The position numbers and the translations under genes were made by a program. Positions 6,386 to 12,613 of a DNA stretch of 15,032 nt are shown one piece after another. Every line of letters starts with the position of its first letter. Position 1 is the first letter of the stretch. This DNA comes from Ruminococcus flavefaciens (lineage in GTDB: Bacteria; Bacillota_A; Clostridia; Oscillospirales; Ruminococcaceae). The notes under the pieces are model-generated. The model was not told where the DNA came from. It saw only the letters and a list, made by a program, of their open reading frames with translations, and made no database searches. The stretch covers positions 1-15,032 of the forward strand of contig SFFP01000023.1 of assembly GCA_004556875.1 (NCBI GenBank). The letters are read 5' to 3'.

Positions 6386-7711
6386 TCAATACTTGTAGAT
6401 AGAGCCGTCTTCGATGCTCTGGAGAACTCCCGAACAGAGTTCCTTCCACTGTGCAACTTCTGCCTCATCATAGGAGATAACTTTCTTAGCCCATGAGTTG
6501 CAGTGTGCGCAAGCGTTAGGAGCTGTTTCGCCTGTTTCGAGGATATCGTTTACACAGAGTGAATTAGCGCAGTTGTTGTTGTTGATGAAGTGCTCAAGGA
6601 AGCCGTCAAGCTTCTTGTTGTCAACATAGAGCTTTGGAAGGTGCATTGTTCTTCCGTAAGCCATCATAGCCTCAGGCTTGAGTCTTTCCATCCATCTCAT
6701 CTGAGGAACACCGGCAGGAGGACCGCCTGCGCCCATAGGAGGAGCACCTGCACCTGCAGGAGCACCCTGAGGGCCGTTTTCAAGACCTGCCTGGTCAGGA
6801 CGTGTTGCAATAGTCTTAGCTCTTGGCCAGTTAACGATGTCAAGAAGGTTTCCGTCGTAGGACTCTGTCATATAGCCCTTTACTACCTTGTGGAGGAAGT
6901 CGGTTGTTCTTGTTCTGTCGATAAGCTTGATAGAGAAGTGCTTGTTGCCTGTCTCTTCTGCAAGCTCTCTGTAGAAGTGAACATCCTCAGGACGGATGAA
7001 TTCAGCTGTAAGAATAGCAGCAGGGTGTGTTACCTTCTTGTATGCGCAGTTAACGAGTGAGTAGTCCATAGAGAACTTCTCAGGATCTGAGTGACCTACG
7101 AAGCAGCCGTGTGCAAGACGGAAAGGACATTCTCTGAGACAGAGATTGTTAGCGATGACACGGAGGTGAAGGTCTGTATCCTTATACTGTGTGAGGAGCT
7201 TTCTGAGAAGATCAAATCTTCTGTTGAAGCCGTGATCGAGAGTAATCTCGTCAACGCCCCAGTTGCGCCAGTATTCAATATGCTGTATAGTTGTAGGATA
7301 AGCATAAAGACCAAGTGTTACGAAAACGTCCTTGAATTCTCTCTTTACGTACTTGATAAGGATAGGAGAGTTAAGAGTAAATGCTCTTATTCCGAGGTCA
7401 TACATATTATGTATAAAGTCACGGATCTGCTTTCCTACCACCGGATCTATCTCATTCTGATCCATTGAGAGTGGGTTGATAAGATAGTTGAAGGTGATAT
7501 CGCGCTTCTTACATTCCTTGACATAATCAGCAAACTGATCAAGTGTAAAGTCAGGGATAATAGAAGCAGTTCTGCCTCCCGGAAGTCCGTCGTGCTTGAG
7601 CTTGCCGAAGAAGCTTGTTATTGCGTGCTTCTTATCATACTCATCAACGAAGTCAAAGAGCTTGTAATCAAAATTACAGCCCAGGTCAAATGAAATGGAA
7701 TCCTGATTCAT
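6386..7711 (-). CDS. U32-peptidase-family-like protein with Fe-S-type cysteines
   Basis: A 441-residue cytosolic protein with a TIM-barrel-like pattern and U32 family features: a central cysteine group C191, C195, C203, C222 within LCLRECPF and GCF, then FIRPEDV (238-244) and FSIKLIDR (259-266), the region that in U32 proteins reads as IRPED and K-I-x-GR. In UbiU/UbiV-type relatives similar cysteines hold a 4Fe-4S cluster. Odd features are a Pro/Gly/Ala-rich insert at about 313-336 and a second cysteine group at the C-terminus (C381, C386, C401, C404). Substrate and reaction are unknown; U32 members act in hydroxylation, RNA modification or peptide cleavage. I chose the ATG at 7711, nine bases after AGGGAG; an in-frame ATG at 7720 directly abuts that site. 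Strong promoter and regular codon use suggest high expression. Confidence 0.75.
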   Translation of the reverse strand: MNQDSISFDLGCNFDYKLFDFVDEYDKKHAITSFFGKLKHDGLPGGRTASIIPDFTLDQFADYVKECKKRDITFNYLINPLSMDQNEIDPVVGKQIRDFIHNMYDLGIRAFTLNSPILIKYVKREFKDVFVTLGLYAYPTTIQHIEYWRNWGVDEITLDHGFNRRFDLLRKLLTQYKDTDLHLRVIANNLCLRECPFRLAHGCFVGHSDPEKFSMDYSLVNCAYKKVTHPAAILTAEFIRPEDVHFYRELAEETGNKHFSIKLIDRTRTTDFLHKVVKGYMTESYDGNLLDIVNWPRAKTIATRPDQAGLENGPQGAPAGAGAPPMGAGGPPAGVPQMRWMERLKPEAMMAYGRTMHLPKLYVDNKKLDGFLEHFINNNNCANSLCVNDILETGETAPNACAHCNSWAKKVISYDEAEVAQWKELCSGVLQSIEDGSIYKY

Positions 7712-7870
7712 GTTACACATCTCCCTAAAAAATAAAAGTCAGGACGTTAGTACACGTTGTAGTATATAATTGTCAGTATACGTCTTGAAAAGACAGGATG
7801 TAAAGTTATTTTTATTATTTCTGTGCGTAATAGCGCGGATTTTATTGCTTGTTCTCTGCAATAGTCCCAT
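7712..7870 (-). promoter_or_regulatory. long untranslated leader of the U32-like gene
   Basis: From the predicted transcript start near 7870 to the ATG there are about 160 bases with no supported gene. On the minus strand it contains a short TATTGC/GCAATA hairpin near its 5' end and GTCTT/AAGAC arms in GTCTTTTCAAGAC further down. I do not recognise a riboswitch class. Confidence 0.4.
7775..7804 (-). promoter_or_regulatory. possible second, internal promoter of the U32-like gene
   Basis: Minus-strand TTTACA (7799-7804), an 18-base spacer and TATACT (7775-7780). It is weaker than the upstream promoter and would give a short leader of about 60 bases. Confidence 0.35.
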
Positions 7871-7876
7871 ATTAAA

Positions 7877-7905
7877 ATTATATCATTAATTCACATTCGT
7901 GTCAA
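7877..7905 (-). promoter_or_regulatory. consensus sigma-A promoter of the U32-like gene
   Basis: Minus-strand TTGACA (7900-7905), a 17-base spacer and TATAAT (7877-7882), preceded by TGA for an extended -10. Both hexamers match the consensus exactly, so strong constitutive transcription is expected unless a repressor acts. Confidence 0.85.
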
Positions 7906-7976
7906 TTAATCTTATGCCACTTATTGAGAGATTATTTAAATGAAAATTTGGTACAATTATCCAATTACGGCGAACG

Positions 7977-8001
7977 GATTTGATAGTGTTGCTATCAAAT
8001 C
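7977..8001. repeat. perfect 10-bp inverted repeat between divergent transcription units
   Basis: GATTTGATAG (7977-7986) and CTATCAAATC (7992-8001) flank a 5-base loop. No T tract follows on either strand, so it is not a normal terminator. It lies between the U32 and polymerase promoters and could be a protein-binding site. Confidence 0.5.
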
Positions 8002-8070
8002 GTGCATTACTGAGCAAAAACGGCAATACTGACTGCAAAAATAAAAGAAACATATTTTCGTATAAAACCC

Positions 8071-8099
8071 TTGACAGGTGAGAGAATGAGTGGTATAAT
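8071..8099 (+). promoter_or_regulatory. consensus sigma-A promoter of the polymerase-YolD operon
   Basis: TTGACA (8071-8076), a 17-base spacer and TATAAT (8094-8099) with TGG before the -10 (extended -10). Both hexamers are perfect; strength is probably held in check by the LexA box that follows. Confidence 0.9.
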
Positions 8100-8106
8100 A
8101 ATAAAA

Positions 8107-8118
8107 GAACGAATGTTC
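8107..8118 (+). promoter_or_regulatory. LexA (DinR) SOS box
   Basis: GAAC-GAAT-GTTC is a palindrome matching the Gram-positive LexA site GAAC-N4-GTTC. It begins about eight bases after the -10 box, so a bound repressor would block initiation. The genes behind it, an error-prone polymerase and YolD, are typical SOS genes. Confidence 0.85.
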
Positions 8119-8133
8119 GGAAAGGAGACGGCT

Positions 8134-9627
8134 ATGGAAAAAGTATATATTGCTATCGATCTGAAGTCCTTTTATGCTTCTGTAGAATGTGTCGAGCGCG
8201 GACTTGACCCTCTTGACACAAATCTTGTGGTCGCTGATAAGAGCAGGACTGACAAGACTATATGCCTTGCTGTATCGCCGTCTCTGAAGGCTTACGGTAT
8301 CCCCGGAAGGCCGCGGCTTTTTGAAGTAGTCGCAAAGGTGGACGATGTAAACAGTACGCGGAGAATGAAAGCTCCGCGCAGAAAATTCAGAGGACAGTCT
8401 AATATCGCAAGCGAGCTGAATTCCGACCCGTCGCTGGAGCTTTCCTATATTGCCGCACCGCCGCGAATGGCTTTGTATATAAGCTACAGCACGAGGATAT
8501 ATCAGAAATACATCGCTCCCGAGGATATACACGTTTATTCTATCGACGAGGTGTTTATTGACGCTACAGCGTATCTTGACACCTACGGTATGACTGCTCA
8601 CGAGCTTGCCATGACCATGATACGGGACGTTCTGAAAAACACAGGCATAACCGCTACGGCAGGTATCGGCACGAATATGTATCTCTGCAAGATAGCTATG
8701 GATATAGTTGCAAAGCATATGCCTGCCGATAAGGACGGTGTGAGGATAGCAGAGCTGGACGAAATGTCCTATCGCAGGCTCATGTGGGAGCATCAGCCTC
8801 TTACTGATTTCTGGCGCGTTGGCAGGGGATATGCGGAAAGACTCAGACACTGCGGACTTTTTACTATGGGGGATATAGCGCGGTTTTCAACGTCTGAATT
8901 TGGTGAAAAAGCGCTGTATAAGATGTTCGGGGTAAATGCGGAGCTTCTCATCGACCATGCGTGGGGGTGGGAGCCATGTACCATTGCTGACGTAAAAAGC
9001 TATCGTCCCGAAAACAGCAGTATAAGCTCGGGGCAGGTGCTTCAGGAGGCGACAGAGTGGGCGACTGCACGGCTCATAACGTGGGAAATGGCGGATATGC
9101 TTGCTCTTGACCTGCTTGGTAAGGGGCTTGTTACCGACCAGCTGACACTGACCGTGGGATATGATGTGAAAAATCTTCAAATAGAGGATATAAGGCGGAG
9201 CTATGAGGGCAAGGTAGTTCTTGACCACTACGGAAGAGCTGTGCCTGTACACGCTCACGGCACTATAAATCTTGAGTCGCCGGTGTCGTCTTCAAAGGTC
9301 ATAACAGAGGCTATGATGGAGCTTTTTGACCGCATAACCGACTGCTGTCTGCTGGTCAGGAGAATAACCGTAAATGCCAACAGAGTAGTGCCCGAAAGTG
9401 AAGTGAAAGAGGAGATCATACAGCTTGATTTCTTTTCAGACCCTGAGGAGAATGAAAGACGGAGGCAGAGAGTGCAGGCTGAGCTGAAACGTGAAAAGAG
9501 CTTACAGCTTGCCATGCTGGGGATAAAAGAAAAATATGGAAAAAACGCCGTTCTGCGCGGTGCTAATCTGCGTGACGGAGCGACTGCGCGTTCACGCAAT
9601 CGGCAGATAGGCGGACACAGAGCGTAA
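8134..9627 (+). CDS. Y-family (UmuC/UvrX-like) translesion DNA polymerase
   Basis: A 497-residue polymerase that copies past damaged bases. The catalytic acids are visible: D8 in IAIDLKSFYASVE and D138-E139 in YSIDEVFID. Palm and fingers cover about 1-230, thumb helices follow, and the little-finger domain spans about 300-415. QLDFF at 430-434 looks like the sliding-clamp-binding peptide of such enzymes. The tail ends in NLRDGATARSRNRQIGGHRA, a pattern I associate with the polymerases paired with YolD. The start at 8134 has AAAGGAGA six bases upstream; in-frame codons from 8071 belong to the promoter and operator. It is co-transcribed with the YolD-like gene 49 bases downstream and is predicted to be DNA-damage inducible. 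Confidence 0.92.
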   Translation: MEKVYIAIDLKSFYASVECVERGLDPLDTNLVVADKSRTDKTICLAVSPSLKAYGIPGRPRLFEVVAKVDDVNSTRRMKAPRRKFRGQSNIASELNSDPSLELSYIAAPPRMALYISYSTRIYQKYIAPEDIHVYSIDEVFIDATAYLDTYGMTAHELAMTMIRDVLKNTGITATAGIGTNMYLCKIAMDIVAKHMPADKDGVRIAELDEMSYRRLMWEHQPLTDFWRVGRGYAERLRHCGLFTMGDIARFSTSEFGEKALYKMFGVNAELLIDHAWGWEPCTIADVKSYRPENSSISSGQVLQEATEWATARLITWEMADMLALDLLGKGLVTDQLTLTVGYDVKNLQIEDIRRSYEGKVVLDHYGRAVPVHAHGTINLESPVSSSKVITEAMMELFDRITDCCLLVRRITVNANRVVPESEVKEEIIQLDFFSDPEENERRRQRVQAELKREKSLQLAMLGIKEKYGKNAVLRGANLRDGATARSRNRQIGGHRA

Positions 9628-9676
9628 TAATACTGAGCAGTCATCGGCAGACTCAGTTTTGAAAGGAGACTTAGCA

Positions 9677-10078
9677 ATGTCAGATCAGTACAGCGATATA
9701 ATCAATATGCCGCACCATGTTTCAAGGACAAGGGCACAGATGCCGATACACAACCGCGCGGCACAGTTTGCACCCTTTGCGGCACTTACAGGCTATGAAG
9801 AAGCAGTAGAGGAGTCGGCACGGCTTACCGACTCTAAAGCAGAGCTTTGCGAGGACGACGCGGCTGAACTGAATAAAAAAATACAGCTCCTCAGCGCACG
9901 CATCGCCTCAGAGCCTTACTGTGAAGTTATCTGTTTTGTGCCCGACAAGCGCAAATCGGGAGGGAGATATATCACCGTTTCGGGAAATGTCCGCCTTATA
10001 GAAGAAGCAACGCGGCAGATGGTATTCTGCGGCGGTATGCGCATACCGCTTGATGATATAGTTGAAATATCCCTATAA
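9677..10078 (+). CDS. YolD-like family protein
   Basis: A 133-residue protein of the YolD-like type, recognisable from PHHVSRTRAQMP, the NRAAQFAPFAAL segment (about 27-38), the central acidic helix and the C-terminal strands with GRYITVSGNV. These small proteins are often encoded beside Y-family polymerases in Firmicutes and have been proposed to play a UmuD-like partner role; the mechanism is not settled. The ATG at 9677 is set by AAAGGAG eight bases upstream. No promoter is evident in the 49-base gap after the polymerase, which holds only a weak ACTGAG/CTCAGT hairpin (9632-9657), so it should share the SOS promoter. Confidence 0.88.
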   Translation: MSDQYSDIINMPHHVSRTRAQMPIHNRAAQFAPFAALTGYEEAVEESARLTDSKAELCEDDAAELNKKIQLLSARIASEPYCEVICFVPDKRKSGGRYITVSGNVRLIEEATRQMVFCGGMRIPLDDIVEISL

Positions 10079-10084
10079 AAGAGC

Positions 10085-10120
10085 AACAGTCCTATTTCCG
10101 CCCAAGGAAATAAGACTGTT
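10085..10120. terminator. hairpin, probable terminator of the polymerase-YolD operon
   Basis: AACAGTCCTATTTCC (10085-10099) pairs with GGAAATAAGACTGTT (10106-10120) around a 6-base loop, with a single C/A mismatch. No T tract follows on the plus strand; on the minus strand CTCTTTT follows, so it may serve the opposing xylanase transcript better. Confidence 0.6.
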
Positions 10121-10402
10121 CTGATCTGCCCTCTTACAAAAGGATGGATAGCAAAGGAATTACTTACAATATATCACAAAGACCGCCTATAGTCTTTGCA
10201 AATGATCTTATTTGTACGATCTCTGCGTGATACTGCGTATGTCCGTGAACTTCGCGCTATCCTGTCGAATATCCACAGAACAGCAAACCCGAATGCAGGA
10301 CAGGGGAGTATAGTGCAGAGTCTCCCCGCCTGCGGGTCTGTTGACTTTTGGAGGCATCGTCATTAACGGTGCATTTATGCCTGTCTGAAAGGTAACAGGA
10401 CT
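10121..10402. other. intergenic stretch between convergent genes, no supported gene
   Basis: It holds two short plus-strand open frames, 10144-10230 (28 residues) and 10202-10366 (54 residues), neither with a ribosome site. Several small dyads occur: GGGGAG (10303-10308) / CTCCCC (10322-10327), CCCGC / GCGGG (10325-10336), and AGGCAT / ATGCCT around 10353-10382. The sequence is richer in G and C than other gaps here and may be a decayed gene. Confidence 0.4.
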
Positions 10403-12445
10403 TTACGACTGTGCAAAATCTGTGATCTTGCCCATAATATATTTCTGTATAAGTAATGTGTCTGCAACATTGAACTCTCCGCTCATATCCACATCTGCCG
10501 AAAGAGCTGAGATGTTATCGGCAAATTTCTCTGTGATAAGAGCTCTTCTTGCGGCGATAAGGTCGAATATATCAACGCTTCCGTCGCGGTTTATATCGCC
10601 GAGGACAAAGGTGACGGGAGAGGGGCCGTCAACCTTTGTGCCTGAAACAGCGCCTATTGCCTCGTCGATATAGAAGTTTCCTGTACCTTCTGACGTTTCA
10701 ACGTAAATGAGAAGGTTGGAAGCTCCTTCGGGTATCTTGAAGTTCGGATTTGCGAGCTGTACATACTGCCCTTTAACGGCTGTAGCCTGAGCAATATGTG
10801 CATATTTAGTCTCTCCTGCAGAGTCTGCGTACTGCATTGAGAGAACAAACTCCTGAGTAGGAGTATCACCCTCGAGATACTCAGCGCATACACTGAAGCT
10901 GTACTCGTTTCCCGGTTTGAAAATGTTGGTGCTCAGTGATTTCTGAAGACCGTTCCATGATTTTTCACGGTTCTGAGAAAGGAGCGCTTCTTTATCCTTG
11001 TAAGGTGAGCGTCCGCTGAGAGTTGCCTCAGCTGCGCCGTGACCTTCCCAGTAGCAAGTGCTTCCCTCAAAGGTGTCGTGGAAATAATAGCCGTTTTCAT
11101 CAGGGTCTGTATTTTCGGGAGGGGTAACAGGATCACTCGGCTGATTATTTCCACTGCCGCCCTCAAGAGTTACAACGAATGTGGATACACTCTGTGCGGG
11201 GAGCTGTGCCCAGAAGGTCTCTCCTGTGTATTCCAGATTATCGGTCTTTGCGAGATTTTCACTGCCTGTGGTTCTCCAGCGGTCAATATCTGAAATATTG
11301 CCGCCTACTGAGAACTGCTGTGCGTAGCCGTCGCTGCCCTTATTTACAGCAACGATAGTTACCTGATTTTTATTGTTCTTGTAAGCCGAAACGTAAACGT
11401 TGCTTGCAGGCTGTTCCGTAGCGTCTATTCTTACATCACCCGGACGCACGAACTTGGAATACTGCGCCATACAGTAACCGCGCTTGCTTATTGTGCCGTT
11501 TTCGTTCATAGGGCTGTAGTTTCTTCTGATGTACCACCAAACGTAAGCGCTGAGATTACCGACGACCATACCGTTATGGATATTCTCGGATACCTGTAAT
11601 GCCTCAGGCCATCTCTCGTTGGAATTTGCTTCGCTGTTTGGTACATAGACCTCAGTCATCCATATTTCCTTACCGCAGTTTTCAAGGGAAGGAAAGTCCA
11701 TCTGGCTGCGCTGAGTGCCGTAGAAATGAGTACCGAAGAGATCGGTATTGTTGAATGCCTGACTGTTGCCGAGGATAGCGTTGTAGATATCCTTTTTGTA
11801 CTGGAAGCTCTCAGGCGACATGAGCTTTACTTTAGTGCCTGATGTTACCTGCTTGCCGTACTGAGCAATGAATGAAGCAAGGTCACTTGCGCTCCAGTAA
11901 GTCCATTCGGAAGCGTAGTCAGGTTCATTCTGGACAGAGACAGAATAGAGGTTTATGCCCTGTCCTTCCATATATTTACAATAATTATTAAGATGCTTTG
12001 CATAATCAGCCCATTTGTCCTTTTTGAGCTGGTATTTTCCGCCTTTAAGACCGCCGTTGACGGTGTTTCTTATTGATGCAGGCGGATTCCACGGAGTAGC
12101 GAATACAGTAGCGCCCAGTTTCTGAGCTGCTTTAGCTGTGGGGACTGCTCTGCTCCATGAGTTGCTGTCATCGCTGACATAGATACGGAGAATAGTAAGT
12201 CCCAGCTCGCCGTCGCCGTTTCCGAAGGCTTTCTGCACCTGTGCGGAAGTCATATCAGAGCCGACCCATTCGGGGAGGTTGATACCGCCGAAGCCCTTGA
12301 TGGTCTGGTAAGTCTTGGAAGGATTTACCACACACATGGAAGCAGCGTCTGCCTCATAAGCAGGTACGAGGGGCATAGCTGCGGCAAGGATAAGTCCGCT
12401 GAGCAATGCCGACATTGCTGATTTAGCTGTTTTCATAATATTCAA
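10403..12445 (-). CDS. secreted GH30 glucuronoxylanase with CBM22 and type I dockerin
   Basis: A roughly 680-residue exported enzyme that cuts glucuronoxylan. In order: a signal peptide with hydrophobic core (about 8-28), a GH30 subfamily 8-like domain to about 430, a Pro/Gly/Asn linker, a CBM22-like xylan-binding domain (about 450-600) and a dockerin (about 615-672). Acid/base E174 lies in VQNEPDY and nucleophile E265 in WMTEVY. WWYIRRNYSP (303-312) carries the Arg that in this subfamily contacts the methylglucuronic acid side group. The dockerin has two calcium loops, DINRDGSVDIFD and DVDMSGEFNVAD, implying a scaffoldin or surface cohesin. The start is uncertain: TTG at 12445 is eight bases after GGAG, ATG at 12436 is 17 bases away, and GTG at 12454 overlaps that site. 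Numbering is from the TTG. Confidence 0.92.
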   Translation of the reverse strand: MNIMKTAKSAMSALLSGLILAAAMPLVPAYEADAASMCVVNPSKTYQTIKGFGGINLPEWVGSDMTSAQVQKAFGNGDGELGLTILRIYVSDDSNSWSRAVPTAKAAQKLGATVFATPWNPPASIRNTVNGGLKGGKYQLKKDKWADYAKHLNNYCKYMEGQGINLYSVSVQNEPDYASEWTYWSASDLASFIAQYGKQVTSGTKVKLMSPESFQYKKDIYNAILGNSQAFNNTDLFGTHFYGTQRSQMDFPSLENCGKEIWMTEVYVPNSEANSNERWPEALQVSENIHNGMVVGNLSAYVWWYIRRNYSPMNENGTISKRGYCMAQYSKFVRPGDVRIDATEQPASNVYVSAYKNNKNQVTIVAVNKGSDGYAQQFSVGGNISDIDRWRTTGSENLAKTDNLEYTGETFWAQLPAQSVSTFVVTLEGGSGNNQPSDPVTPPENTDPDENGYYFHDTFEGSTCYWEGHGAAEATLSGRSPYKDKEALLSQNREKSWNGLQKSLSTNIFKPGNEYSFSVCAEYLEGDTPTQEFVLSMQYADSAGETKYAHIAQATAVKGQYVQLANPNFKIPEGASNLLIYVETSEGTGNFYIDEAIGAVSGTKVDGPSPVTFVLGDINRDGSVDIFDLIAARRALITEKFADNISALSADVDMSGEFNVADTLLIQKYIMGKITDFAQS

Positions 12446-12496
12446 TTTTATCACTCCAAATTTTTAATATCCCTTTAGCCCATTTGCTATATATTT

Positions 12497-12525
12497 ATTA
12501 TAAATAAAATGTGAATTGATAACAA
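12497..12525 (-). promoter_or_regulatory. sigma-A-type promoter of the xylanase gene
   Basis: Minus-strand TTGTTA (12520-12525), a 17-base spacer and TATAAT (12497-12502). The predicted start near 12490 gives a leader of about 45-50 bases. It looks like a housekeeping promoter rather than an ECF one. Confidence 0.7.
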
Positions 12526-12563
12526 CCTATAAAATAAATATTAGGTGGAAAAAATGAGGATTT

Positions 12564-12608
12564 TGAAAAAATTGCCCACACTGACCAAAAATTGCGGTCG
12601 GTGTGGGC
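12564..12608 (-). terminator. intrinsic terminator of the sigma/anti-sigma-like operon
   Basis: GCCCACACTGACC (12574-12586) pairs fully with GGTCGGTGTGGGC (12596-12608), 13 bp with one T-G wobble and a 9-base loop. On the minus strand AATTTTTTC follows. It sits five bases past the stop codon and separates this operon from the xylanase promoter. Confidence 0.9.
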
Positions 12609-12613
12609 TTTCG

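Noticed and set aside
6708..6774. GC-rich low-complexity run inside the U32-like gene, considered as a DNA repeat array
   Set aside because: It translates cleanly to the Pro/Gly/Ala insert with varied codons and has no regular repeat unit or spacer structure.
7957..8850. Long minus-strand open frame (297 codons) opposite the polymerase gene
   Set aside because: It has no ribosome site, crosses the SOS promoter and operator, its translation is low in recognisable structure, and it is fully explained as a shadow of the polymerase codons.
9632..9657. ACTGAG/CTCAGT hairpin followed by TTTT between polymerase and YolD genes
   Set aside because: A 6-bp stem with a 14-base loop is too weak to call a terminator; at most it attenuates slightly.
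10353..10382. AGGCAT/ATGCCT dyad just past the xylanase stop, considered as its terminator
   Set aside because: The stem is only 6 bp, the loop is long and no T tract follows on the minus strand.
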